Positions 29,199 through 37,877 of a stretch of DNA of 64,000 nt are shown one piece after another. Position numbers and translations under genes: made by a program. Below the pieces are notes generated by a model. That model saw nothing but the letters and a program-made list of their open reading frames with translations, had not been told where the DNA came from and searched no databases. Origin of the DNA: Streptomyces sp. NBC_00554 (GTDB taxonomy: Bacteria > Actinomycetota > Actinomycetes > Streptomycetales > Streptomycetaceae); the NCBI RefSeq assembly GCF_041431135.1, contig NZ_CP107799.1, positions 1,364,001 through 1,428,000 on the forward strand. The letters are read 5' to 3'. Numbering within the stretch: position 1 is the stretch's first letter; every line of letters begins with the position of its first letter.

Positions 29199-30017
29199 TC
29201 AGGCCACCGCGTCGATCCACGTCTTGATCTCGTCCGGCGAGAGCGTCCCCTTGGCCGCCACATGATCCCCGGAGGACTCGCCGCGCAGGCGCCGCCCGAT
29301 CCACGGGACCAGGTACTCGCGCGCCCAGTGGATGTTGTCGCGCCTGGCCTCGAGCGTGCCGCGCGGCGGAAGGGGCGGCCACGGCTGGTCCGGGTCGGCC
29401 GGCACTTCGAGGCCGAGGACCTGGCCGGCCCGGAGCGCGACGCGGGTGTGGCCCTCGGGTGACAGGTGCAGACGGTCGCCGTCCCAGGCGCGGCGGTCCT
29501 GAATCGTCTTCAGGGACCACAGGTCGAGGACATGGCAGCCATACCGGTCGGCGACGGCCCGTATATGCCCGTTGTACGTGGCGATCTTGCCGCGCATGTG
29601 CTTCAGCACGGGCACGCCACGGGTGTCGAATCCGGTCGTCACCATGACGGTGCCGACATGTGAGGTGAGATCGGCGACCGCGCGCTCGAAACGCTCCGCG
29701 ACCTCGTCGGGGTCGACGCCGGGCCGGATGATGTCGTTGCCGCCCGCGCAGAAGGAGACCAGGTCCGGCGCGAGTTCCTTCGCCCTGGAGAGCTGGTCCT
29801 CGACGATCTGGTCGAGCAGTTTGCCGCGCACGGCGAGATTGGTGTAGTTGAAGTCGCCTTCGGGCTGCCGGTCCGCGAGAAGTACCGCGAACCGGTCGGC
29901 CCAGCCGACAAAGGCCCCGTCAGGCCCGGGGTCGCCGACGCCCTCGGTGAAGCTGTCCCCCACCGCCACGTACGACCCGATCACTGATCTGTTGACACTC
30001 TTCGAATCGTCTGCCAC
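29199..30017 (-). CDS. SGNH/GDSL hydrolase
   Basis: 272 residues, no signal peptide. Block I is YVAVGDSFTEGVGD (nucleophile Ser), the Gly block is LAVRGKLLDQ, the Asn block is CAGGNDIIRPG, and the catalytic Asp/His pair is DRLHLSPEGH. It is an intracellular esterase or lipase of unknown substrate. The C-terminal 40 residues (NIHWAREYLVPWIGRRLRG) are shared by a Streptomyces subgroup. Confidence 0.9.
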   Translation of the reverse strand: MADDSKSVNRSVIGSYVAVGDSFTEGVGDPGPDGAFVGWADRFAVLLADRQPEGDFNYTNLAVRGKLLDQIVEDQLSRAKELAPDLVSFCAGGNDIIRPGVDPDEVAERFERAVADLTSHVGTVMVTTGFDTRGVPVLKHMRGKIATYNGHIRAVADRYGCHVLDLWSLKTIQDRRAWDGDRLHLSPEGHTRVALRAGQVLGLEVPADPDQPWPPLPPRGTLEARRDNIHWAREYLVPWIGRRLRGESSGDHVAAKGTLSPDEIKTWIDAVA

Positions 30018-30128
30018 ATCGGCCCATGATTCACCTTCGGGTGTGAGCTACGCGACCGTAGGAAGGGGTTGACGTGTGGTGAGATAAGCCACTCATAAAG
30101 TCTGGGTCAAGCTCGGAATAAGGGCCTG

Positions 30129-30848
30129 TCAGGGGCGGTTGAACAGCCGCCACACCTGGAAGTCCGTGATCCTGAAGTGACTCCAGGTGGTGCGGAACGC
30201 GAAGTGCCCACTCGTGTACGGCTCCGGGTCGCTGTAGTCGAAGACCAGCCGCCCGTTGTTACACCACTGGACGGTGGAGCCGTCCGACACGATCCGCACC
30301 CGGTTCGGTTCGTTCGCCGTGAGCAGCGGCTCCGTGTAGTCGCTGATCAGTGGACGCACGCCGGCCTCGCCGACGTAACGGCGCAGCCTCGTCGTCGTGT
30401 TCGTGTTGGCGCCGTATCCGACGTAGTACGCCTTCAAGTAGTCGTACTCCGCGAGCGCGCCGCCCCGAGGCGTGGCGAAGAGGTCCTCCGGGGAGCGGAC
30501 GTCGACGGCGTTCCAGAAGTTGTTCAGGTCGGACACCCGGTCGTTGACACCGCCCGCGGAGACCGGCGTCGCGGTGTACTCGATGACGTACGGCCCTTCG
30601 AGCTTCCGTCTGAACCAGACCGTCGCGCCGTCCGGCACGTCGATGTCCAGGACACCGCGCGAGGCCATGACCGTGCCGCCGTTCTCCAGTTCGGCGGCCC
30701 ATTGACCGAGTCCGTGCCGGAAGCTGTCGTGGGCCAGGAGCTCGCCCCGGCGGTAGCGCGGCGAGGCGCTCGCGGCGGTGGCCGGGACGAGCGCCGCGAG
30801 AGCGGCACCGGCGGCCAGGGCTCCGAAGGTTCTACGAGTGGTCGTCAC
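30129..30848 (-). CDS. Tat-exported beta-sandwich protein of unknown function
   Basis: 239 residues from GTG 30848. A twin-arginine signal (TTTRRTFGALAAGAALAAL, cut near ASA) leads to a mature domain with lectin/glycosidase-like strands (WFRRKLEGPYVIEYTATP, DLNNFWNAVD, GHFAFRTTWSHFRITDFQVW). This resembles the DUF6250/DUF1961 laminin-like families found with polysaccharide-degrading enzymes. I cannot name an activity. An upstream ATG would hide the signal peptide, so GTG is preferred. Confidence 0.75.
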   Translation of the reverse strand: MTTTRRTFGALAAGAALAALVPATAASASPRYRRGELLAHDSFRHGLGQWAAELENGGTVMASRGVLDIDVPDGATVWFRRKLEGPYVIEYTATPVSAGGVNDRVSDLNNFWNAVDVRSPEDLFATPRGGALAEYDYLKAYYVGYGANTNTTTRLRRYVGEAGVRPLISDYTEPLLTANEPNRVRIVSDGSTVQWCNNGRLVFDYSDPEPYTSGHFAFRTTWSHFRITDFQVWRLFNRP

Positions 30849-31002
30849 GGGAAAGCGGACCTCCGAGGCGATTAGAAAGCGCTTACGGAGATCACTGTGC
30901 GGCCACCGCGGCACGTCTGTCGACACCTCGTCCGGGCTGTCCACAAGACCGCAATGTGCCGCTCATGAATCCGAAGGAACGCGGTCCGTCGGCCACGAAA
31001 CA

Positions 31003-31043
31003 CCGAAGGCCGGACCCCGGGGATCGTGGGGTCCGGCCTTCGG
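31003..31043. terminator. Perfect 16-bp stem terminator
   Basis: Arms 31003-31018 and 31028-31043 pair perfectly around a 9-nt loop. It lies 17 bp beyond the stop of the M23 peptidase gene. Confidence 0.9.
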
Positions 31044-31059
31044 AGGTGAGGGAGAGGCG

Positions 31060-31983
31060 TCAGCCGACGGTGACACCGTGCGCGCGCAGGTACGCGACCG
31101 GGTCCACGTCCGAGCCATAGTCCGGCGTCGTGCGGATCTCGAAGTGCAGGTGCGGTCCGGTGACATTGCCGGTCGCGCCGGAGAGGCCGATCTGCTGCCC
31201 CTCGGTCACGGTCTGGCCCGCCGAGACGGAGAGGGAGGACATGTGGGCGTACTGCGAGTACTGGCCGTCGGCGTGCTGGATGACGACCTGGTTGCCGTAC
31301 GCGCCGCCCCAGCCCGCCGAGACGACGGTGCCCGCGGCGATGGACTTGATGGTGGTGCCGGTCGGGACCACGAAGTCCACGCCGGTGTGGTAGCCGCTGG
31401 ACCACATGCTGCCGGCGGTCTTGTAGGCGGTGCCGACGGTGGCGCCCTCGACCGGCAGGGTGTAGCCGGAGCTGCTCGCCGTGTCGGTCGCCGGGGTCGT
31501 GGTCTCGGCGGCCGTCTTGGTGGACGACTCGGAAGACTTGGACGACTGGGTGGACGACTTCGACTTGGCGGACGACTCAGTGGTGCCGCTCGACGCGGCC
31601 TTCTTGCCGATCGTCAGCTTCAGGCCGGGATGGATGAGAGCCGGGTCCTCGCCGACAGCCTTGCGGTTGTCCGAGTACAGCTTCTTCCAGCCGCCGCTGA
31701 CACTCTGGTCGGTGGCGATCTTCGAAAGAGAGTCGCCCGCCTTTACCGCGTAGGTCTTCGTCGCGGTCTTCTTGGCGGCGGCCGGAGCAGAGGTGGCGGC
31801 CTTTTCCTGAGCCGTTGCGGCCTTTTCCTGAGTCGAGGAAACCGTGGCCGTCGGAGTCGCTGCATGGGCACCGGTGGCCCCCATCAGTGGCAGCGCGAGC
31901 GCGGCGCCACCCGTTCCGGCAACGGCGATCGAGCGCGTGAAACGCTGGGACTTGGGACGGCGGTGCTTACCCTTCGCGGGCAT
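31060..31983 (-). CDS. Secreted LysM / M23 peptidoglycan endopeptidase
   Basis: 307 residues. A positively charged N-terminus and hydrophobic core give a signal peptide cut near GAHA. One LysM domain (about 75-125: YAVKAGDSLSKIATDQSVSG) binds glycan. A Ser/Thr-rich linker precedes an M23 domain with zinc ligands HTGVD and PHLHFEIR. It should cut peptide cross-bridges in the wall. The c-di-AMP riboswitch in its leader places it among the resuscitation/wall-remodelling genes that ydaO controls in Streptomyces. Confidence 0.93.
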   Translation of the reverse strand: MPAKGKHRRPKSQRFTRSIAVAGTGGAALALPLMGATGAHAATPTATVSSTQEKAATAQEKAATSAPAAAKKTATKTYAVKAGDSLSKIATDQSVSGGWKKLYSDNRKAVGEDPALIHPGLKLTIGKKAASSGTTESSAKSKSSTQSSKSSESSTKTAAETTTPATDTASSSGYTLPVEGATVGTAYKTAGSMWSSGYHTGVDFVVPTGTTIKSIAAGTVVSAGWGGAYGNQVVIQHADGQYSQYAHMSSLSVSAGQTVTEGQQIGLSGATGNVTGPHLHFEIRTTPDYGSDVDPVAYLRAHGVTVG

Positions 31984-31999
31984 GACGAATTCCTCTCCG

Positions 32000-32150
32000 G
32001 CGCCTGCGAGGTGAGCTGTCGGGTGCGGGCTGGAGATGCCCGGCCACGCGGCTGCGCGGCTATACCCCTAGCCGTTCCGGAGACCGGAACAGGCGTCTTA
32101 CCTGTGGGTCCCCCGCTCCTGCCACATACGGGTGAGTGCGGATTCCGGGC
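32000..32150 (-). promoter_or_regulatory. c-di-AMP riboswitch (ydaO/yuaA type)
   Basis: The leader of the M23 gene contains the two conserved blocks of this class in transcript order: GGAGCGGGGGACCCA (32119-32105) and ACCCGACAGCTCACCTCG through CAGGCG (32024-32001). Between them are GC-rich stems such as TTCCGGTCTCCGGAA. Its 3' end lies only a few bases from the ribosome site GGAGAGG, so ligand binding can affect translation as well as transcription. End points are approximate. Confidence 0.85.
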
Positions 32151-32444
32151 GGCGGCAGGATTGGGCGTCCGTCCGGATTGATGGCGAACGTAAGCGAAAT
32201 GAGAGCGCGTCGACAACCATGTGGGCTTTCTGTGGACGTCACCCCCTTGATCCATGCCGGAATTCCCGTCACCCTCTGTGGACTGATGACCTTTCCGGCC
32301 TCTCAAATAGCCCGGGAATTCGGGCAGGTTGACAAAAAGGTGTCGCAACACATCGTCACGAATATGACGCTGCTCACGCACGTCGACCCACGGCACCTTA
32401 TTCCAGGGCCAGTTGTAATGAAGCAGCTAATTCGGACAGAACAG

Positions 32445-34514
32445 TCACATGCGACGCAGGCGGATAACCGTCGCATCGAGATCCCCGCGCAGCCCCGCCC
32501 TCACCCCGTGATGCAGCAGTACCGCACCTCTGTGCATTTCGCCCGTTTCGCGGCACTCGTACGCTTGTGTCGGGTCGAGTCCGCGTAGCCGGAGCCGCGC
32601 GACCGGCTCACCGTGACGCTGGGCCTGGAGCCAGGCGAGGACGACGACCTCGTCGCCATGGACGTACTGCACCGCGCTCAGCCCACCCTCCGGGGGCCGC
32701 AGCCGGTAGAGGTCACCGCGCTGCACGACGGGCCGGATCTCCTTGTACAGCTCCACCCAGTCCCGCGCTTCGGCGAGCTCCTGCTCACTCCACTCACTCA
32801 GGTCGCCGCCGACGCCGAGTACCCCGGCCATCGCGCTCACGAACCGGAAGCGCAGCGAGCTGACCCGCCCGTTGAGCTGCGTGTTCGGGCTGTCCGTGAC
32901 CCAGGCGGCCATGATCCGGGCCGGGTGGATCTGGCTGAAGCCGTCCTGGATGGCGAGCCGGTCGAGCGGGTCGGTGTTGTCGGAGGTCCACACCTGGTCC
33001 GTACGGGCCATGACACCCAGGTCGATACGGCCGCCACCGCCCGAGCAGGACTCGAACGCGACACCGGGGTGCGCGGCCCGCAGCCGGTCCAGAAGGCCGT
33101 ACAGGGCCTCCACGTGCGCCACCCACAGCTTCTGCGGATAGCGCTCGCCCGGCCAACCCGCATCCGTGAAACAGCGATTGAAGTCCCACTTCACGTAGTC
33201 GATGGGGGCGCTGGAGAGCAGTCCGTCGAGCTGCTCCCACAGGTACTCCTGGACGTCCGGGCGCGCGAGATTCAGTACGAGCTGATTGCGGTACTCCGTC
33301 CTGGTTCGCCCCTGCTGGAACTGCACCCAGTCGGGGTGCGCGCGGTACAGCTCGCTGTCCGGATTGACCATTTCCGGCTCGACCCAGATGCCGAACCGCA
33401 TACCCAGCGCGTGTACGTCCTCGGCGAGCGGCTTCAGGCCGGCCGGGAAGCGGTCCGGGTTGGGCGTCCAGTCGCCGAGCCCCGCGCGGTCGCTGGTGCG
33501 CGCCCCGAACCAGCCGTCGTCGACCACGAACAGCTCGACACCCATGGCCGCGGCCCGCCGCGCGAGCTTGCGCTGCTGGTCCTCCGAGATGCCGAAGTCG
33601 GTGGCCTCCCAGGAGTTGTAGAGCACGGGCCGGTCCTGGTCCACGTCCGGGATGACGTACATGCGCTGGTACGCGTGCCAGGCGCGGCTCGCCCCGCCGA
33701 AGCCGCCGTCGCTCCAGAGCCCCGCGAAGACGGGCGTGGTGAACGACTCCCCCGGCTCCAGGCGCAGCAGACCCGAGTCGTCGTACCCGGCGCCGCCGGT
33801 GATCTGCACGCGCGCGTCGGGGAGTTGGGCCACGGAGATCCGCCACGAGCCCGACCAGCCGAGCGCGCACCCGTACACCTCGCCGCTCTCCTCGGTCGCC
33901 TCGCTGTCGAGCGCGACCCACGGCAGGTGCTGGTGCCCGGTGTGCCCGCGTCGGCTGCCGATGACCTTCTCGCCGTAGGTGAGGTGCGATCGTACGAGCC
34001 GGGACTCGGCCGCCCACCGCCCGTGCAGCTGGGACAGCCGCCAGCCGTCACGCTCGGGCAGTGTCCAGGTCGCGGAGTCGGCGCGCAGCAGCTCCAGGGC
34101 GGGCCCGGCGTTGACGAGGCTCACCCGGCGCTCGACGACATCGCCGCGCATCCGGTAGTGGAGGGTGATGGCGAGCCCGGAGTCGGAGAAGCGCAGCCGC
34201 AGCTCGTCCCCGTCCGCCTCGTACTCCTCGAAGCGCCACTCGGTCCCGCGCCGCTCGTCCGTCCGCACGGACAGGGCGGGGCGGGTGAAGCGGGGGCCGC
34301 CCTCGACCGGGTACTCCTCACGCCCGTCGAGCGGCGACTCGAACGGCCAGTACTGGGGTGCCGGCAGGGCGGCCAGCGCCTCGGCGTCGGCGAGCGTGAT
34401 GCGCGGGCCCCAGTGGAGATGCAGTAGCTCGTCGAGTTCGGTGAGCCGCAGTGCATAGCTGCTCGTCGGCCCCGAAAGAAGCCAGGTACGACCGTCCGCG
34501 CCGATCTCCGTCAT
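32445..34514 (-). CDS. GH36 alpha-galactosidase
   Basis: 689 residues, no signal peptide. It has the GH36 layout: an N-terminal beta domain, then a barrel with FVVDDGWFGAR, the nucleophile in DYVKWDFNR, the acid/base Asp in WTSDNTDPLDR, and SCSGGGGRIDLG between. It should hydrolyse terminal alpha-galactosides such as melibiose or raffinose. ATG 34514 is chosen over an adjacent TTG. It stands alone with no transporter beside it and diverges from the phosphatase gene. Confidence 0.93.
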   Translation of the reverse strand: MTEIGADGRTWLLSGPTSSYALRLTELDELLHLHWGPRITLADAEALAALPAPQYWPFESPLDGREEYPVEGGPRFTRPALSVRTDERRGTEWRFEEYEADGDELRLRFSDSGLAITLHYRMRGDVVERRVSLVNAGPALELLRADSATWTLPERDGWRLSQLHGRWAAESRLVRSHLTYGEKVIGSRRGHTGHQHLPWVALDSEATEESGEVYGCALGWSGSWRISVAQLPDARVQITGGAGYDDSGLLRLEPGESFTTPVFAGLWSDGGFGGASRAWHAYQRMYVIPDVDQDRPVLYNSWEATDFGISEDQQRKLARRAAAMGVELFVVDDGWFGARTSDRAGLGDWTPNPDRFPAGLKPLAEDVHALGMRFGIWVEPEMVNPDSELYRAHPDWVQFQQGRTRTEYRNQLVLNLARPDVQEYLWEQLDGLLSSAPIDYVKWDFNRCFTDAGWPGERYPQKLWVAHVEALYGLLDRLRAAHPGVAFESCSGGGGRIDLGVMARTDQVWTSDNTDPLDRLAIQDGFSQIHPARIMAAWVTDSPNTQLNGRVSSLRFRFVSAMAGVLGVGGDLSEWSEQELAEARDWVELYKEIRPVVQRGDLYRLRPPEGGLSAVQYVHGDEVVVLAWLQAQRHGEPVARLRLRGLDPTQAYECRETGEMHRGAVLLHHGVRAGLRGDLDATVIRLRRM

Positions 34515-34718
34515 CAATCCCCCACAGATACGAACAGGTGCGATCAGGTACCAACATCATCACGCGCTCCGTGCCCTGGAGGCAACGCCTCCGCACCTGC
34601 GAAGACGGCGCCTGTGGACAACTCATTGCCCCAGGTACCCATGTCGTATCGTCGATAGCGCAACGTCCGTCGGCGGGCGACGCCGAGCAGCGCCGACGGT
34701 TTATTGGGAGGAGTTCCC

Positions 34719-35516
34719 GTGACGCAGCAGATCCCGTCGACCGAGCCCGAACTGGCCGCAGTGCGCAACTTCCGCGATGTGGGCGGTCTGCCCACCGTGG
34801 ACGGCCGACGGGTGCGGTACGGGGTGCTGTTCCGCAGCGGCCACCTCGCGCACGCCACCGATGAGGACGCCGCGTTCCTCGCCTCCCTCGGCCTGCACAC
34901 GATCTTCGACTTCCGCAATGCCTCGGACCAGAAGCTGGAGGGCCCGGACGTCGAGCTGCCGGGCGTGCGGAACGTGAATCTTCCGCTGACCGACCCGGCC
35001 GACGGCGCCGAGTTCTGGAAGATGGTCCGCGACGGCGATCTCGACCAGCTGCGCGCTCTCCTCGCGGACGGCAAGGGGGCGAACCGAATGATCAACTCCT
35101 ACCGCGCCATCGTGAAGCAGCGCACCGCGGAGCATTCCCAGGTGCTGCACTCCCTCGCCGAGGACAGCGTGCCCGCCCTGATGCACTGCGCAGCGGGCAA
35201 GGACCGCGCGGGCCTCTCCATAGCCATCACGCTCCTCGCCGTCGGCGTCGAGCGTGAGGCCATCGTGGCCGACTACCTGGAATCGAACGCCGCGCACCGG
35301 CGCTACAAGGTCCACCGCAGCAGCGCCTCCGCCTCGGCGTACTCCCCTGAGGTCATGGAACTGCTCAGCCCGCTGTTCGACGCGCGCGCCGAATACCTGA
35401 CGGCGGCCTTCGAGACGATCGAGGAGACCTGGGGCGGAGTCGACGCCTATCTGGAGCAGGCGCTGGGGGGCACCCCGGAGCTGCGGGACCGGCTGCGCGA
35501 GCGGCTCGTCGACTGA
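34719..35516 (+). CDS. Tyrosine/serine protein phosphatase (PTP-like)
   Basis: 265 residues from GTG 34719, preceded by GGGAGGAG at 5 nt. It matches bacterial Tyr_phosphatase3/MptpB-type enzymes: NFRDVGGLPT at the start, FDFRNASDQK with the general acid region, and the P-loop HCAAGKDRAG. The Lys in the loop suggests activity on phosphoinositides or phosphoamino acids. It converges on the DUF6126-like gene. Confidence 0.9.
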   Translation: MTQQIPSTEPELAAVRNFRDVGGLPTVDGRRVRYGVLFRSGHLAHATDEDAAFLASLGLHTIFDFRNASDQKLEGPDVELPGVRNVNLPLTDPADGAEFWKMVRDGDLDQLRALLADGKGANRMINSYRAIVKQRTAEHSQVLHSLAEDSVPALMHCAAGKDRAGLSIAITLLAVGVEREAIVADYLESNAAHRRYKVHRSSASASAYSPEVMELLSPLFDARAEYLTAAFETIEETWGGVDAYLEQALGGTPELRDRLRERLVD

Positions 35517-35547
35517 CGAAGGCCTCCTGGTCCCCTCCGAGCGGCCC

Positions 35548-35700
35548 CTACTGGTTCTGCGCGCCCAGCGTGAACAGCAGGTACACGAAGGCCGCGAAGA
35601 GGTGGCCGACGGCCACGTAGATGATCAGCCGCACCCACAGAGCGCGGGGGAGCCTGTCGTCCATGTCGCGGCGGGGGCCGGATTCCGTCGGTTCGGTCAT
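35548..35700 (-). CDS. Small single-helix membrane protein (DUF6126-like)
   Basis: 50 residues: a charged N-terminus, then one membrane helix (LIIYVAVGHLFAAFVYLLFT). ATG 35700 overlaps the stop of the XRE-cupin gene (ATGA), so the two are translationally coupled. The pairing of this tiny protein with an XRE-cupin regulator recurs in Streptomyces as I recall; function unknown. Confidence 0.7.
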   Translation of the reverse strand: MTEPTESGPRRDMDDRLPRALWVRLIIYVAVGHLFAAFVYLLFTLGAQNQ

Positions 35701-36341
35701 GGTGTCTCTCCCAGGGTGGGGTGCCCCGTCGCCGGGCCGAGGCACAGCGCGGCGGTGGGGCTCTGCAGCAGGGTGTGTACGAAGAGGAGCTCGGCGCCGT
35801 CCCGGTCGGCGGCGGCGATGCGGTGCGGGGTGAGCGAGTCGAAGTGCGCGCTGTCCCCCGGCGCGAGCACCTGCGCGGTGTCACCGAGGCGCAGCCGCAG
35901 CCGCCCCCTCAGGACATGGAGCCACTCCTCGCCGGGGTGGACCCGCACGATGTCGCCCTGCGAGCCGTACGGGACATGCACCCGCAGGGCCTGCATCCCG
36001 CGCCCGGAGGCGCCGGCCTGCCAGTAGGTCCAGCCGCCCGCCGCTGTCGGCTCCATGTCGGCGGCACGCACCACGGCGTCCCGCTCCGCGACCGTCTCGC
36101 CGAGCAGCTCCGAGACGGTCGTACCGTAGATACGAGCGAGTGCGAGCAGCATCGGCAGTGAGGGCTGGCGCTGCCCGGTCTCCAGGCGCGAGAGGTGGGC
36201 GGGCGAGAGCCCGGCGGCGCGGGCCGCGGCCTCCAGGGTCAGTGAGGCACGGCGGCGCAGCTCACGCAGCTGGGGTGCGACGACATGGAGGTCGTCGGCG
36301 GCCCTCTGCGGGGAAGGGTTCGAACCCTCGGCGGTGCTCAT
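35697..36341 (-). CDS. XRE-family regulator with cupin domain
   Basis: 214 residues. HTH at about 20-75 (APQLRELRRRASLTLEAAAR, SPAHLSRLETGQRQPSL) and a C-terminal cupin (VHPGEEWLHVLRGRLRLRLG, LAPGDSAHFDSLTPHRI). It probably senses a small molecule and controls the coupled membrane protein and itself. Two phased pseudo-palindromes 20 bp upstream of its start are strong operator candidates. Confidence 0.88.
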   Translation of the reverse strand: MSTAEGSNPSPQRAADDLHVVAPQLRELRRRASLTLEAAARAAGLSPAHLSRLETGQRQPSLPMLLALARIYGTTVSELLGETVAERDAVVRAADMEPTAAGGWTYWQAGASGRGMQALRVHVPYGSQGDIVRVHPGEEWLHVLRGRLRLRLGDTAQVLAPGDSAHFDSLTPHRIAAADRDGAELLFVHTLLQSPTAALCLGPATGHPTLGETP

Positions 36342-36361
36342 GCCTCCATTGAGCCCGAGCC

Positions 36362-36396
36362 TTACCTCTGGGGCAAATTTCTTACCTCAGAGGCAA
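36362..36396. promoter_or_regulatory. Paired operator-like sites upstream of XRE-cupin gene
   Basis: TTACCTCTGGGGCAA (36362-36376) and TTACCTCAGAGGCAA (36382-36396) are two 15-bp near-palindromes of form TTNCCTCNGRGGNAA. Their centres are exactly 20 bp apart, on the same helix face. They sit just upstream of the XRE-cupin start, where a dimeric repressor would bind cooperatively. Confidence 0.65.
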
Positions 36397-36404
36397 AAAC
36401 CCGA

Positions 36405-36506
36405 CGGTTCGCCATCGCCCGCTCTTTCCGGTCCGCCATCGCCTGCTCTGCCAGCGGTCCGGCACCGCCCGCTCTCTCAGCGGTTCGCCACCGCCTGCTT
36501 CACCAG
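36405..36506. repeat. Four ~26-bp tandem repeats at the 3' end of hpnO
   Basis: Units begin at about 36405, 36429, 36455 and 36481 with the core CGGTYCGCCAYCGCCYGCT. The last unit lies inside the hpnO coding end, across its stop codon region; the other three run on into the spacer. It looks like repeated slippage copies of the gene's final codons. Confidence 0.75.
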
Positions 36507-37877
36507 CGTCTTCCCGAAGTCCCACATCAGTCCGCCGCCGCCGTGCGCGTCGTCCATCACGGCCGTGAAGGCCTCCACGAAGCGGTCCACGTCCCGCTCG
36601 TCGACGACCAACGGCGGGATCAGTTTGATCACCTCCAGGTGATCGCCGGAGACCTGGGTGAGGATGCGGTGCCGTTGCAGCAGCGGTACGACCACCATCT
36701 GCGCGAACAGACCCTTGCGCGCGGCCTGCAGCATCGTCCAGCGGCTGCGCAGCTTCAGGGACTTGGGCCGCCCGAACTCGATGCCGATCATCAGTCCCCG
36801 GCCGCGTACGTCGCTCAGCAGCTCGTACTTGTCCACGAGCGCCGCGAGCCGGGACTTCAACTGCTCACCCGTGGCCCGGGCGTTGGCCACGATCTGCTCG
36901 TTCTCCATGACCGAGAGCACGGCCAGCCCCGCCGCCATGGCCTGCGCGTTCGACCCGAAGCTCGCCGAGTGCACGAGGACCCGGTCGATGGACGAGTAGA
37001 CCTTCTTGAAGATCCAGTCCTTGCCCAGCGTGGCACCGACCGGCACGTAACCGCCGGACAGCGCCTTGGCCACGCACACCAGGTCCGGCTCCACACCCTC
37101 CTCGTGCTGATAGGCGTAGAAGTCCCCGGTCCGCCCAAGACCCGTCTGCACCTCGTCGACGATGAGCAGCGCCTTGTGCTTGTGCAGCAACTCCTGTGCG
37201 GCGCGCAGATATCCGGGCGGTGTCTCGTGCACCCCCTTGCCCTGGATGGGTTCGACGATGAGGGCGGCGACGTCGCCCTTCTTCAACTCCCCTGCCAGGG
37301 CGTCGAGATCACCGAGCGGGACGGCCGTGTCGGGCAGCAGCGGTGCGAAGCCGTCCCGGAAACCGTCCTCGCCGTTCACGGACAGCGACCCGGTGGTCAG
37401 CCCGTGGAAGGCGTGCGAGCAGTACAGGATCCGCGGTTTCCCGGTCGCGTACCGGGCGAATTTCAGCGCGGTCTCGACGGCCTCCGTACCGCTGTTGCCG
37501 AAGAACACCCGGTCCAGGTGCGGGCTGTGGACGAGCAGCCGTTCCGCGAGGAGTCCGGGCAGCGGCTGGCAGTCGAAGCGGGTGAGGTCGGCGAGCGAGG
37601 CGTCGAGGACGTCGTGCAGCGCCTTGCGGACCACGGGGTGATGTCGGCCAAGGCCCATCACCCCGAACCCGGCGAGCATGTCCAGGTAGTCCTCCCCGTC
37701 CGCGTCCCAGAAGTGCGCGCCCTCGGCTCGCTCGTACACCTTGTCGAAGCCGATGGTGTGCAGCATGCGCGGGAGCTGGTGGTTCAGGTACTTGGTGTGC
37801 AGCTCGTAGCGCTCGGCCCCGCGTTCGGCGAGCAGCGCGCCGAGGTCGAACTCCTGCTTCCCGGAAGGCGTGGTCAT
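36477..37877 (-). CDS. hpnO: Hopanoid-linked class III aminotransferase HpnO
   Basis: 466 residues, PLP class III aminotransferase: [43 protein letters not shown] and the PLP lysine in [14 protein letters not shown]. In hopanoid clusters HpnO-type enzymes make aminobacteriohopanetriol from an aldehyde of the ribose-derived side chain. It is the last gene of the operon and overlaps dxs by 4 nt. The assignment to HpnO rests mostly on context. Confidence 0.8.
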   Translation of the reverse strand: MTTPSGKQEFDLGALLAERGAERYELHTKYLNHQLPRMLHTIGFDKVYERAEGAHFWDADGEDYLDMLAGFGVMGLGRHHPVVRKALHDVLDASLADLTRFDCQPLPGLLAERLLVHSPHLDRVFFGNSGTEAVETALKFARYATGKPRILYCSHAFHGLTTGSLSVNGEDGFRDGFAPLLPDTAVPLGDLDALAGELKKGDVAALIVEPIQGKGVHETPPGYLRAAQELLHKHKALLIVDEVQTGLGRTGDFYAYQHEEGVEPDLVCVAKALSGGYVPVGATLGKDWIFKKVYSSIDRVLVHSASFGSNAQAMAAGLAVLSVMENEQIVANARATGEQLKSRLAALVDKYELLSDVRGRGLMIGIEFGRPKSLKLRSRWTMLQAARKGLFAQMVVVPLLQRHRILTQVSGDHLEVIKLIPPLVVDERDVDRFVEAFTAVMDDAHGGGGLMWDFGKTLVKQAVANR

